A stretch of 60,000 nt of DNA from Antedon mediterranea (lineage: Eukaryota > Echinodermata > Crinoidea > Comatulida > Antedonidae), in the NCBI RefSeq assembly GCF_964355755.1, contig NC_092674.1, positions 3,541,001 to 3,601,000 of the forward strand, read 5' to 3'. The notes under the pieces were generated by a model. It was given only the letters and a program-made list of their open reading frames with translations, was not told the DNA's origin and did no database searches. Position numbers and translations under genes: made by a program. The number at the start of each line of letters is the position of its first letter. Position 1 is the stretch's first letter. Shown here one piece after another: positions 32,401 to 47,400 of the stretch.

Positions 32401-35400
32401 TAAGATGAAATGGTGAATCCTATAGGATGAAATTGGTATCCTATAGAATTAATTCAGTCTCTTACAAGTATCCTATAGAAATATGTATGATGTTCAATCT
32501 TGAACTGAAATGAATGTCCTACAAGAACCCTTAAGAGCTGAAATTAGTGTCATACATCTTTCACGCAACTCTTTGCTTTTAAGCAGTAAAACCTCACCTC
32601 ACATAAATCTTTCAAATGTTTATTGTAATCTTTTTCCGTGTTTAAAATCTCCATGACAACATTTGTTCTGACTTGACGTTTACTGAGGAAGCTCATACTG
32701 GTTGGTCTAGCCGTGTCGTCAGCGTTGAACTGGCCTGAACTTAACTTTTCAAAATGCTCCTCTGCAGTTTCACTTTGATTTACACGAATCTAAATAAGAC
32801 AATTAATATTTTCATTTCAAGTCAAGTCAAGTATCATTTATTATCATTTGTTTTAAGAAAAAACATATAAATTCTGTTTGCTCTGTTGGCGGAGCACAAT
32901 ATCCAACGGACACAACACGAACTCAAAAACAAAAACATTACAAAAAAAGTGTCTACATTATGTTTAAGGCTCTAATAGCTCCTGTTATAAATTTATTTCA
33001 TAACATAAAAAGTTTATTGTAAATGGTATTACTGTACAAGAAATAGGCAACCAGGAGTATGTAAGTTAGGTCAATATAGTACTTGTGGGTACACAATAGA
33101 CACACCACAGCCATGCAATACCTTGTTCATCATCATTAGTTAAAGTACTAACAATTTGTATACTGGTACTAGTGAAAAATATTGTGAAAAAACAACTAAT
33201 AAAAAAATGTGCAATATTACAATAACTTCCAGAAAAGATCTGTGAAAAGTATCATTTCAGTCAATCATGCGGTTTAAGAGCCATAAAGCTTTCAAGATAT
33301 AAACACTGACCCTGACAAATGATGCTGGAAACCAGCCCTCCTGGTCATCCACTTCACCCCACCACCACTCCTTATCTTGCAAGTCAGTCACTCCTATCAC
33401 ATCACCAGCTTTGAAAGCTAGTTCATCCTCGTCCATAGTAACATGATCCCATAATGCTTCACCGTAAACCAGCACGCCCTCTTCGGTCATCTGAAATACC
33501 AAATTAAAGAATAGTGTTCAAGTAAATTCATTATTAGCTAGTCTAGTATTGAATCAACATTGTACTCTATGCAAATACTTGTTTAAAAGAAAGTACTCAG
33601 AAACTGAGTTAAGTACTTGGTAAAATATTGTCACAGAGGGCACATGTTGATATTTCATGTTGATCATGTTAAAAAGAATACAAAGTTTCCTTTTTTTTAT
33701 TTGTGAAGTTTATTAATGAACTGATTTTCTTGAATTTCATTAGCCATGTTCTGTATGTATATACCTATTTACACCGAAAAATTTAGAACAGTAACTTGAA
33801 GGCGCTATCGTGCTAACAAACAAACAAAGCACATACTACACTTGGTAAAGTAATAAATGAAGGTAAAATCATTTTGTTCATCAGTAGGTAAATTGTCACT
33901 CACATTGTTTGTAGTCGTTATGCACATGTCCTCCGCTAAAGTATCCGTGCTTAAGGAATGATGCATGAACCCATGGTGTCGATGATCAACTGTGCCTAAG
34001 GATTGAAGCAAACAATGGGCTAGCACAATGGCTAATGTATTCTAAAGCTCTGTCTACAATATGAAACCTAGTTTGACGAAAAAGTGTGATGTGCCCAAAT
34101 CTGGTGGTGAAATTACATCATCATGTCCATATTATGGGCACATCACATTTTTAGTCACATAAAGTTTGATAGTGTAGACAGAGCTTAAAGATCAGGCAGA
34201 CCCCAAAAAAAAATTTATTTTTCTAAAAATAAATAAATAATATAAATATCTTCTTAAGTTCAACACTTCATTTCACCATTTTCAGGTGCTGTACCCCCAC
34301 TATTTCTAAATCCTGGAATCGTCACTGAAGATTGTCTGCATACAAAAAGGAGTGGTCACAATACAAACTGCGGGGTCACTTACCATTTGACAGTAGTTGG
34401 TTTGAGGCATTGTACAGGTGTTTTTTGTCCAGATCTCCAGGTGTGCTCTGTGACCTCTTGATCACTGGACGTGGACTATCAACCTTGTGCAGCACAATAG
34501 GGATAGAACCCTATCATAAAATAAAAACAATTTAACATGAAGACTCATCATCTGTGTTGGTGTATATCAAATTAATATATTTATATATGACTAGTGCACA
34601 ATTCTGAGTATATTCAAGTATTAATTTACGTTTTCTCTTCATGTGACAATAAAATGCATAAGTAACAATCATACAGTGTATGTGACATTCATACAGTATA
34701 TGTGACAATCATACAGTGTATGTGACAACCTTACAGTTTATGTGGCAACCATACAATATATGTGACAATCATACAGTGTATGTGACAATCATACAGTGTA
34801 TGTGACAATCATACAGTATATGTGAGAACCATACAGTATATTTGACAATCATACAGTATATGTGACAATCATAGAGTATATGTGACAATCACTATACAGT
34901 ATGTGACAATTATACAGTATATGTGACAATCATTTATGTGACAACCATACAGTATAATGACAACCATACGGTTTATGTGACAATCATACAGTATTATGTG
35001 ACAATCAATTCATACAGTATTCAAGGCAAATAGTTTATCAACAGCCAAGTTGTAAACACTAAAGTTAACACCATAAAATACTATCACAATCTACCTTTCT
35101 GGTTCTTGGTGGGGTTGATTCTCCATTCAAGGCAAAGTCAAAGTTCATAGGTCCAAGGTCAGAAACTGGTCTTGAGTCCAATCCTCTATTTCGATTCGTC
35201 CTCATCTTGACGACCTCCTTGTTCTCGGCTTCTTCAGAATCGCCACTTGTCAGCATACTACTCTCAGAATCTCTACGAGGTAATGTTCTTGATGATTCCT
35301 CCCTTTGTGTGAGTCTTTCTGCATTTAATAAAATTTCATTTGCAGCTGCAGGAAAACAAAGTAAAGTTAAAGATATGTGGTTTTGCCTAGAAACAAAAGT

Positions 35401-38400
35401 CTATCGCGCAAAACTGTAGTTTAAAGAAAAAAACCAGAAGCTCATTGACAAGGCAATCAATAGTGTGTATCTCTACATTAAAATCTAATTAAAAAATTAA
35501 AAACTGGAGAAAAAAATTCAACCTTTTTCAATAAGTTCACGCTCTGCAGCTTCTTTCATTGCCGCACGTTCTGCTGCTTTCAAAGCGGCCTTGATTGTGT
35601 TCTTCCCACCTAAATCAGACTTGGAACGTCTTGGTGCCCTTCTTGGCTTTGGTGGTCGATCCTTCAGTGATGGTTTCTCGTCATCCATGTTTCTACTGCT
35701 CTCACGAGATGAACTTGACGGACTGTCACAGCGATACAGATCAAATATCGGAGTAGACTTTGGACGTGGAAAGTTCCGTCCTTTTGGTCTTCGTAGAACT
35801 AAACCTGAAGAAAAATATTTAGTTTTTAATTGCTGTGCTCTTCTTGCTACCTAAATGCCAGAACCCAAAGCATAGGAACCAACAGAATTCTAGCAACTCA
35901 AATGATCTTTAGTATCTTAAGGCAAAACTTCACCCAATAGGGACTAGACGGATATTAAAATGAAAATGAAATAAAAGACTGTTTGTATAAAACATTTCCT
36001 GTAGATTAAAAGGCATGACACGATTGTGATTTTCCTTAAATTATACAGAGAGAACCACTAAAAAACAACTCAGCAATTGTACCAAAATTGATTATAAATG
36101 GTTGCACCAATTATTAGATTCAAACACCTCTACCTTTTATGTTAAAATATGGATAGTTAAAAACACATACATTTATCAGTTTGGAATTCCTTAAACATAA
36201 AGACACAGTAAAGGCTAACACACATTTAAACTTTACAACAAAAAATGAATTATTCAGTAATATTCCATTCAGTAATTTCGAATTTTTAAAATTCCTGTGA
36301 GTCAACAAAAAAAACCACTAATTTATTTTAATATCAATGTTCCAAACTTGACAACAAATTCTAAATATGCACATTTAACTTAATAAACACACTACACTGT
36401 CATTTTTACAAAGTTTCAAAATGTTAGAAATAAATAATTCAATTTTTTAGAAAAATAAAAACACTTACTACCTTATTTTTTGTGTTGTCATCAAGGAAAA
36501 AAATGGTTTATTAATCCATAAACTTTGTAAATGAGTTGTAGTGTAGAAATACAGTAGTGATAGGGGTATGAGTCAATGGGGGAAGTGTCTGGTGTATGAC
36601 TCAATCCTGTTGAACTTCAATCATTACAAGATTGAGGGCAGGCTTTAATTTGTAGCAATTATATCCTGTTATTTAAAATGGGGAATCCCTCTATTTTGAA
36701 ACAAACTTATATTATGTTTATATCTGAAAGTAATGCACCTGAGCTTAAACAACCCCACCTACTTACAATATTCTGCACAAACTTACCTGATCTAATAAAA
36801 TGGTTCAATAATTAACTAAAGCCGTGTTTGCACTGGACTTAAAAAATGGTACATTAACCATGGCAACTTTACCAAAGCCATAGTAATTTGTTCATTCAGT
36901 TAGTTTTAGCATGGTTTTACCAAGCTTTAACAGCTCCATTGGACCTTTAAGTTGTTTAATTTAACCCAGAGCGATTGTAGCCAGCGTTCATAGTTTTGGA
37001 CAATTTTATTTAGCGATTCAGTTAATTTGACCAAATAAAGTACAGTGCGATCGAGACTTAAGTCATGATCAAGGTATACCGTACCTGTAGAGACATTAAG
37101 GTGGTCAAATGGTGTTAAGTTAGAGGCATCTGCGCCATTGCTAAGGTCACATGATAGAGGTTGCGATAACGATTGTGACAAATTGCTGGAAGATTCAAAA
37201 CTCGTCAAACTTGAGCTGTCTGAAGAACCCTGAAAAACATGACATTTCTAATTAGAGCATAATTCTTGTCAGTCATATAGTAAATGTAATATCCTAGTGT
37301 TGTGAGTATTGTTTCCTTATGAAGATTGACTGATAAGATTACAAGCTAAAAATAACCTACAAAATCAAAGGAAATCTTTGTATCTTATCACACAATGTCT
37401 AGTACCCCCTCTATAATTTACAATAGAAGTTTAAAGGCGAGTTTACACTAGCAAACTTTTACAAACGCCAAATTTGTCCAAAAAAGTTTTCCAAGGATTG
37501 CTAGTAAAGATCAATTGACAAACTTCATAAAACAAGTTTGTAGACGTCTACACACTAGAAAACAAGTTTGTAGAAGTCTACACACAAGAAAACATTAGTT
37601 TGCAAAGTTTGATAAAATTTGCTAGTGCAGACTAGGATTTCTAAACCTGGTCACAAACGCTCCAAATACTTTGAAATGGCCAAATATTTCTGGTTTCCCA
37701 ACAAATTCTAATATTTTTAATTGGTGAAAAACTATTCTTTGAAAAATCAATAAAACAATGAATAACTTTTGGATTGGAACAAGAAAGTATCATCATTTCC
37801 AAACACAATTCATATATACTCTTAGCTTAATCAAGTTAATATATATTCTACATAAACAGTAGAGCATGCAAACATTTTAATAATTAAATTTGTAAAAAAA
37901 TGTGAAAATAACTTACCAAAACAAAACTAATAATATTCCGGTTTTTAAGGTAAAAACATTAAATACAAGCAATGCATTTTGCAAGATGAATCTTCCATTC
38001 AATTTTTATAATTTATTTGTGATAATATTACCCATGAATAATTAAAATTCAAGTTGAAAATAAAATGTTTAAGTTCACTGAAGCGTGACAGCAGGAAGAT
38101 GATTTGCCAAAGTTAATTTTGAGGAAGTGTACGCAATCTGTCGTTAATGCTTCACGCTTCCAAGACGCAGCGACAAACACTACGAACCAACAGAGTGTGA
38201 CGAACATATGCACATGCTCAGAAATCAATGTTTATGTGTGATTCCTGTACTTACTGTACATGTCTAGTTCTCTAAGTCTGGTTTTCAAATACATTTCAAA
38301 TCTCAACTTAAAAGGGAAAGAAAAAAAACCAAAAAACTAAGAAATTTAAAAACAAAAGTGATTCTCACCTCAAGGTTAGCCTTTGAAAGAGCTAACTGAT

Positions 38401-41400
38401 CTTCAATCAACTTCTCTGATACAACATCATTATTTGAAGAACTTGATCGTAAAGGAAGATCTCCCAAAACCCCTGAAACTCTTGTCAATGGTTTATGCCC
38501 ATCCGTACAATCATATGTCCGTGTCTTATCACCTTGCTTAACAACTAATGAGTCGCTGTTCATTTTCGTAACAGGTTTATGAGAGATGCCCTGTCCAAAT
38601 CTTTGCAAAGACATTGATTTTGTAATAAACCTTTCACGATTCAGATCATCTGCGTAACTATTGGTTGCGGACATGCCATGTCCAAATCGTTGCAAAGAGC
38701 TAGATTTAGTTATAAATATCTCATTCTCGGGAGATTTCAATCCTGAATGTCTGTGTGTTCTAATCAAATCCGGGGAACTAATTCCCAAATTTGAATGGTC
38801 CAGCAACAATGATCTAATTTGTTTCCTTTTTTCTTTTGATCTACTTGTATGTCTACGTTCAACATCAGATTGTTCTAGGGAATCAGAACGCGTTCTGCTT
38901 GCAACTACTCTTGTTAGAGTTGAATAAGAATCGTTGGCCGGTTTTAAACACTTATGTTTTAGACCAGGACTTCCTAGAGGAGTACTAACTGGAGTGATGC
39001 GTGTGCTTGCTGGTGCACTTCTTAGTCCTATTTTAGATTCTTTTAAAGAGCTCCACTTTTTAGTTGGTTTTGGGATATGATTACTGCCATAAATGATATT
39101 AGAATTTGAAGATTTTCTGTCCTCTCTCCTATTACGTTCATTCTGTGGAGAGCTGCTTCGTGAATGAGTTATTAACATCTTCTGATTCATCTCTGTAATT
39201 TGACTGATAAGGTGGAAATCATTTTCAATATCAAGAGGTCGAAGGTCAGGCTCGTCAGCAATGTCAAGTCGTCCTTCGTCTATTGCACGAGTAAGACTGT
39301 TTGATCTTCGCCGATGAAGTGGTTTCAGATGCTCATCAACAGCATCATCATCTTGACATGGTGTGCTACTTCTTGGACCATCAAATACTTCAGAGCTTCT
39401 TGTACTGAATGAACTAAGTGTACCAGAAGTGCGTCTGCTATCGTGGGAAGCATCTCCAGTTACAACAATACCAGGCACATGGTTTATTGTCCTCACAGAA
39501 GGTACAGTCTCACATCTTTTTCTTCTTAAATTTTGTTTAAAACTTGGCCAAACAAGTTCAGTTGGACTTCCTGGAGAGTGATCCTTTCCATCGCTAACAA
39601 TGTGTGCCATTCTCTTTGAGTTATCAACCTGGTCAAGGTGCGTTTCCAACAAGCCATCCTGGTAAGCCACTCGTCCTCTAGCATTTTTTATCATTCCCAT
39701 TTGTCTTGCTCTTTCAGTTGCACTATCCGTCATTCCATTCCAACTACGTGGCCGAGGTAGACTTCTTGATCCTCGTCGTGTGACTGTATTTGGCTCCAGA
39801 TTTGGTGTGTCCTCCTTTTCACGCTCAGCTTTGACTCTCTCCAAGTGGTGTTGAAGTTCTTCGGGTTCTAGACGCCAATCAGCTTTGTTTGTTTCTTGAA
39901 GACTGTCATCTCTAGAGTCGTTAATGCTGGATTTACTGCTACCTCTTTCATTCTGTTGACCCACATGCGTCTACAAAGAAAAGGTAAAATTATTTATTAT
40001 TCTTATTTTATAAACAATCAGCATAAAAAACATAAATATTCAACAACCGTATGAATTGGTTTATTCAATTCAGAATCTTTGAACAAATCAATCTTTGAAC
40101 AGAAAACTTTTTTCATTTAAAAAGAAAGAAGAAATTGAATTTATTGCAAGTTTTCTTTTTCAACGCTCAAAATACTCCGTTAAATACAGTCGCAACTGTT
40201 CAATAGAGAAGTGGGCAAATGATGCAAACACAACCTAACATTTGAACTGTGGAAAATTAAATGTCTTCCTTCTAGAATATAATAAAGAAGATCTGAACAA
40301 GCTGACTGGTGAAGTTAACAATCTCCAAAAGTTTCAGATGTCTTCCAAACAACTTGACTCTCTCATTCTCATTCATTCACGCAAAAACGTACGAGTACTG
40401 ACAAGTGAAAACAATTATTCAGCAATCGAGTGCCGTCAAACTAGAATAGTATTTCAGAAGAAATTGTGTGCGCACCTTCAAGGAAAAGTTCTTCCAGGAA
40501 AAGTTAATGGATCTACCTCGTGCTATCTGCCAAAGAATTAACTGGAACTTTTTCACATCCAATATATTTAGATAGCAACTTGTTTGCAGACAATTACAAT
40601 TTGTGACATCATTGTCATTTCTAATTGTTGGGTATTTAAAATAATAGTTTAGGAAGTGCAGGATTAGGTAATTCAACCGATTCACTGTATTTTAGTAACC
40701 AAATACTTCCTTTTAAACTAACAAGTAAACCACTGATTGTTAATTCGTTTTCCATACTTTTATTGTCACTACCAGACACAGAACTTTCAAAGAGCAAAAA
40801 CATGAGTTACAAGAACATAAACAAGGGTTGAAGATTGAGAGTAGCAAGATGGTCATTTTAAAAAGACCAATGTGCGTACTGTTGCTTAAAGGAACCATAT
40901 CAACTATTGTAGTAAGGTGGAAATGTGATTTAAAAGTATGAATAAAATAATAAATAATTTTCCATTTTGAGAATGCAAATAAAGAATACAGGGTGCATGG
41001 TAACAGGTTGCTAATATTTAAATTTCAGAAAAGCAATGTCTAAAAAATGAGCAAATTTTATTACAAATAAATTAAATCTTTGAAACATTGTACAAACTAC
41101 AAATAAACAAACATTCAAATAAAACAAACTTGATAAAAAACAGATGTTATATATAACATTAACAAATAAAAGCAAAAAGATTCTTTTTAAAAATGTTTAT
41201 GAAACTGAAACAGAGAAATTAAGTTTATGTATCGAGTGACAGGTGCTAGTGTGTTAAAGTTTATAATGATATACATTCGTGTCCCCTCATAAACAAACCC
41301 TCTATGCAGACAATGTAAATTCTGAACTTGTTGGGGAATTGTGAAACCCTTTTATTACATCGTCAGCAAAACTGTGGAGTTTAAATAAATAGTCAACGAC

Positions 41401-44400
41401 TGTGTTATAAATGGTGTGCAACCTGGTGTCTAGATTTTTTATAGTAAAAATGTGAAAAATAATATTTACAATGTTCAGAATTATTATATGCTGTTTTGCT
41501 ATGAGGTGCCACAATGAATACATATTTTGTTTGTATAATTATTAAATGGCATTGTTTAAAGATATATAAAATTGGCACCTCATACTTTGCATGCTGTGTT
41601 TGTGGTAAGTAAAACCAGTGTGACAGTAGGGTTTTAACTGGAATCACACAAACTACAAATATTTCTCAGATTAAGTGTTATACGATAGTACATATGACAC
41701 AATACAAAACCAAAACTATTATTAAACTAAATATGAAAGTGTTACTGTTATCGGTATAAATCATGAGAAATATAGTAATAATAATAGTTCAATCTTATAT
41801 AGCGCATACTGTATAAGCAAGTTTTCAATGCGCTGTACATAATTAAAATAGACAAGAAGTGGCAATAATTTAAACTTATGAAAGACTTCAAATCTTGAAA
41901 GAGTTTAGAGTAGCACACTGTCTGATTGAAATTGGTAAGGAATTCCACAGAGTTGGAGCTGCCACAGCAAAAGCTCTTTAACCATGTAGATGTCTAGTCT
42001 AAGGAACTACTAGCAAACAAATATATTTGTTTACTTTAAATAAGTATATTATAAACTTTGTAGAAACGTTAATTTTATAGGCAATTTTGGCAATGCTTGT
42101 TATATTATAATTAAACCAACTCACAGTCACAACAATCACTGGATTCTGAACAAACATGGTAATTAAATCTTGTTTTCAAACTTCTTTAACTTAACATATT
42201 CACACTGACTATTTATTCTAATAGCATGTACTGTACGTTCACACTGGAAAAGCTAATACCATGTTTAACCCAAAGTCAATATTCCACTGGATAAGCATGT
42301 GTTCGCACTGGATCATGTAACAAGTTGAAACTCTATCTGATATAAATCCAGAAAAGATTTCTTATAAAAGTTTCCACGTCCACACATAAGGTTACTACTG
42401 TCTCGACTTGTTAGTTAGTCGAAAGAGAGCTGCGATAAATATTCATTTTTTATGTTCCAAAAGTATCAAAGTCCAATAGGCAGGTCAGTATCCGATATAC
42501 TTCTTAAAGCAACCAAACATTTAATGACACCAACGGTTTCACTGACGTAGTAAACATGAGAAGTACAGATGTAAGACTAGTCTATTGTACACTATAGACA
42601 AGCATTATGAATTACTGTACAAGTCATTGTTTGGATATTATTGATATTACTCTAGTTCATATCCTGGCCTTGTTTATTTTGAGCCTTGAACCCAGAGCAA
42701 TATATTAAAGCCCATGTGGGATGTATTGTAGGTGTGATTGCTTTTATTCTTCCAAATCTCAAGGTGAATGTTAGTTTTACTATTATTAATTTAATTTTTC
42801 TTGTGTTGAAACCAAAATAATACTAAAAAAAGTTATGGTGGTTTCCCACAACCCTGATCCAAGGATTGGTTATAACAATGTAGAGGTTTAAATTTTAAAC
42901 CATCCGAAAATTGCGTAGATTTTTTCCCAGACAGAATAAAAGCGACAGAAACCGAACCAACACTTGTTTTTATCAGAGATTTGGACCTCAAAACACTTCG
43001 CTGCCATCATTTATGTTAAATAAAATATTTACTATTTTTTGGGTGAAAAAATATTGTCGTCAAAGCATAGAATAAATATTACAAAACATAAAAAACATTT
43101 TTAAAAAAGTACTAAGATAATTTTTCTCCTTAATTTTCAGTTGATGAAAATACATGTATATAATTCTCAACAAAACAAGTTGTACGTAGGCCGACCTAGA
43201 CCTATGTCAGACAATGGATGTGGTATTGTCGTTATCGAATATTCACAAACTTTACATTCCTAATAAATGCACCATAATCTATTCAAAATAAGAAGATCAA
43301 ATGCACAGAAATGAACACTAAAGAGGATTTTTCAATAATCCTGAAAAATTTATATCAGACAAAGCAAAAGAGACACCCACAAAATAAATAGTTATTAGCA
43401 AGTTCTAACGAGGATAAAAAAAAAGCAAATGGCCTGCACTGCTGAGCATAGAGATCCCAAGTGCAATGTATTTTAAATAAAATTCTAAAGCTCTGTTTAC
43501 ACTATCAAACTTTATGTGACAACAAAATGTGATGTGCCCATATATGGACATGATGATGGACCATATATCACTACCATATTTGGGCACATCACACTGGTTT
43601 GATAGTGTAGACAGAGCTTAAGTAAATTTTGGAAGTAAATTTAAAATTAAAGTACCGTAGTGCTCAGTTAATAAATAAAATTTCATTTTGTTATACAACT
43701 TTGTTTACAAAAAATGTGTATGACATAGAATGTTTATAACTTTGTTTCTATAGAAACCGTGAGTTACAGCCAGTTAGTCTAGTCCGCAGACAACCAGTAG
43801 TTAAAGGACAAGTTCAGAATCATCAACAATACAGGATACACACGGCTTCCTGCTTAAAACATGAGTACTTTTACACAAACACAGTAGAAATGCTGAAACC
43901 TGGCGAAGACATAAAGTCTATCTGTATGAAACGAAACACCCGCTTTAACAGTCTCATGTTTCTATTTAATTAACAAACTCACTGAAGCAAATAAAATATT
44001 TCTTTTACAATAGATCACAATCTTAACAGTTTGTAATGAACTTGGATCTATCAATTTCTACTATTAGTCCATCTTTCTTCTAGCAGTGTCGGTGACAATT
44101 AAAATCATTGTCACCTGGATTTATTAAGGGAATTTATTGTTGGCACGACAGTCAATCATTGACATTATTATCATGATTATTAGTACTAATCTGTTTTTAT
44201 TGTATTATACTGTCAACACTAATATTGTTGTAATAATCAATTTTAGTTTTATCAATCATCAATCACAATTAATGTTATATACTGTCTACAAACTATTATT
44301 ATACCAAGGGATTGTGAATAGAAATGGTTCCCACCAGTACGATGGATTGAAAGAGGATAAGTAGAGAAAATTGGAACAGAAAAAAGGTAGAAAAAATGTT

Positions 44401-47400
44401 GGGAGAGAGGGTGTGGGGGAGAGGGGGGATATATTACGAGAACCGTGATCTCAGATATTGCGGAGTGCATATAATAACAATGTTGAAAACTGTATGTCAT
44501 CTTGTATGTCACCATCTATCATGTCATGTCATCTTGTATGTCACCATCTATCATGTCATGTCATCTTGTATGTCACCATCTATCATGTCATGTCATCTTG
44601 TATGTCACCATCTATCATGTCATGTCATCTTGTATGTCACCATCTATCATGTCATGTCATCTTGTATGTCACCATCTATCATGTCATGTCATCTTGTATG
44701 TCACCATCTATCATGTCATGTCATCTTGTATGTCACCATCTATCATGTCATGTCATCTTGTATGTCACCATCTATCATGTCATGTCATCTTGTATGTCAC
44801 CATCTATCATGTCATGTCATCTTGTATGTCACCATCTATCATGTCATGTCATCTTGTATGTCACCATCTATCATGTCATGTCATCTTGTATGTCACCATC
44901 TATCATGTCATGTCATCTTGTATGTCACCATCTATCATGTCATGTCATCTTGTATGTCACCATCTATCATGTCATGTCATCTTGTATGTCACCATCTATC
45001 ATGTCATGTCATCTTGTATGTCACCATCTATCATGTCATGTCATCTTGTATGTCACCATCTATCATGTCATGTCATCTTGTATGTCACCATCTATCATGT
45101 CATGTCATCTTGTATGTCACCATCTATCATGTCATGTCATCTTGTATGTCACCATCTATCATGTCATGTCATCTTGTATGTCACCATCTATCATGTCATG
45201 TCATCTTGTATGTCACCATCTATCATGTCATGTCATCTTGTATGTCACCATCTATCATGTCATGTCATCTTGTATGTCACCATCTATCATGTCATGTCAT
45301 CTTGTATGTCACCATCTATCATGTCATGTCATCTTGTATGTCACCATCTATCATGTCATGTCATCTTGTATGTCACCATCTATCATGTCATGTCATCTTG
45401 TATGTCACCATCTATTTTGTTATGGTTGAAAGAGCTAGAGTACCATTGTCTTCCTGACTAGAGTACTATCACTTAAAAAGTACATCAAATATACAAGAAT
45501 GACTTACCTTTTTGATAAAAATATCTTAAATTGACGATTTAATGACACATTTCATACATACACCACATACACACAATACAATCCAACACATTAATGACAC
45601 AATGTTATAAGAGTTTTTCACACTTTGCTGTGCATGGTGTGAAATTACCAAATGCTATGTCTATATCTACAATAATTCATACAATATTGGTATTATTCAA
45701 CACACACTGGGAAGCACTGTTGTAATAAATACATCGCTACACATACCAATCAACAGATGCCTATTGTCCATTGAAAATAATGTTTTACTCACTCTTGTGG
45801 TTATCATATATAGATATCCCTTAGGGTTAAAAAGCCATGGTCTGTCTTCTGAAAGTCTAGAAAATTATTGCGTGGTGTATAGAACACAGGAGACACCAAT
45901 ATTTATGATATTAGAGTTTTCTAGATCTAGAAAACTCTAATATAATCTGAGTTTTCTAGACACCCTAACCAGCTGCCGGTATAAAGGTGTATTTATACAG
46001 ACTACACAGGCTGGCAGTAACAGTAAGAAGAAAATACTGCATGCTGGTCCCGCATTGGATATGCATCCTCCCTGAGCAGGTTTCCGCTCAACTGCCCGTA
46101 TGCTCCACATTTTGTGAAAATGGTCATAAGAAATATTAAATATAGATTCTACTTTTTGTTTTTTGTTTACCGTTACCGCTCGTCTGGTGTAAATTGCCCT
46201 TTGTAGAAATAGATTTTTCTTGGTTGTTCATAATATAAATTTTAATCAGCAGATAAATAATATTAGCATATTATAGAATCAAAATATAACAATAACGAAA
46301 TGTCAAGGATATGTTTTATACTTTGACGACCAAAGGACAGCTTTTTTATAAGCGTACCAACAAACACAGAGTCATTGTGTAGTTCATTATTTTTCAATTT
46401 CGGTATCAATGAACATAATCCTGCCATTTTAACAAACAAATCTGTTGCAAACTAGGTTTATTTCTGATTTATAGAAAATATTTATCTATAACAAAGGTTA
46501 CAATTAGAAATGACAATTATTGTTGATTGACAAATTATGTAAAAAAAGGTTTATAAAAATGTAATATATAAAATACTAGTGCAAGAATACTCACAATTAA
46601 ATAGTAAAAATTAAGTTTATGAGATGACATATTTTGTAAAAGAGTTGGTACAGTGGTGTTATTTTTTATATACACTATATAATTAGTCATGCTTTAATAC
46701 AATCGATTGAAAAAATCACAAACGCTATTGAGAATAAAGAGTTCACACTAGGAGTTTTCCTTGATTTATCAAAAGCGTTTGATACAATCGATCATGATAT
46801 ATTATTAGATAAGTTAAGATTTTATGGTATAAGAGGAGTTCCGCTAAACTGGTTCTCAAACTATCTTAAAAAAAGACTACAATACACATTTATTGTTAAT
46901 ACTGCATCTAGTAAAATGACAGTAAACACTGGAGTTCCTCAGGGATCCATATTGGGTCCATTATTATTTCTTATATTCATTAATGATATTAGTCTAGCAT
47001 GTAACCATGTAGACATGATTATGTATGCAGATGACACAAATGTGTTTTATAGTCACAATGATATTACTCAAGCTTTTGATACAATGAACCAGGAGTTATC
47101 TATACTTTCGGACTGGTTTATTGCTAACAAATTAACGCTAAATGTAAACAAATCAAAATATGTTATATTTAAGGCTAGAAATAAGTCAGCTGACACTACC
47201 TCACTAGAATTGAGGATGGGAAATGAATGTATAGTAAAAGCTACTGAAGTTAAATTTCTAGGCTTATTTCTGGATGAAACTTTATCGTTTAATTATCATG
47301 TAAATGAGGTAGCAAACAGTATTTCTAGAATAATTGGTGTCTTAAACAAAGTGAAGTCTATGTTATCAAGTAAAATCTTGTTAACGGTATACAATGCACT

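Larger units (their letters stand above)
39971..44490. other. RhoGEF intron 1, 3' part
   Basis: No supported exon. Open frames such as 40242-40541 show no family resemblance and no splice logic. It contains a retrotransposon relic (41745-41985) and a MITE (43486-43621); the rest is AT-rich and unstructured. Confidence 0.5.

Noticed and set aside
36820-36925. Possible foldback near ACTGGACTTAAAAAATGGTA / CATGGTTTTACCAAGC
   Set aside because: Inverted similarity is too weak by eye to call an element; similar GTTCACACTGGA words at 42.2 kb are also inconclusive.
40242-40541. 99-codon open frame on the + strand
   Set aside because: No recognisable similarity, no splice or promoter context, lies in intron 1 of the opposite-strand gene.
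44396-45461. Three overlapping open frames of 319-353 codons
   Set aside because: A perfect 32-bp repeat without stops reads open in all three frames; the peptides are the same repeat in shifted frames.
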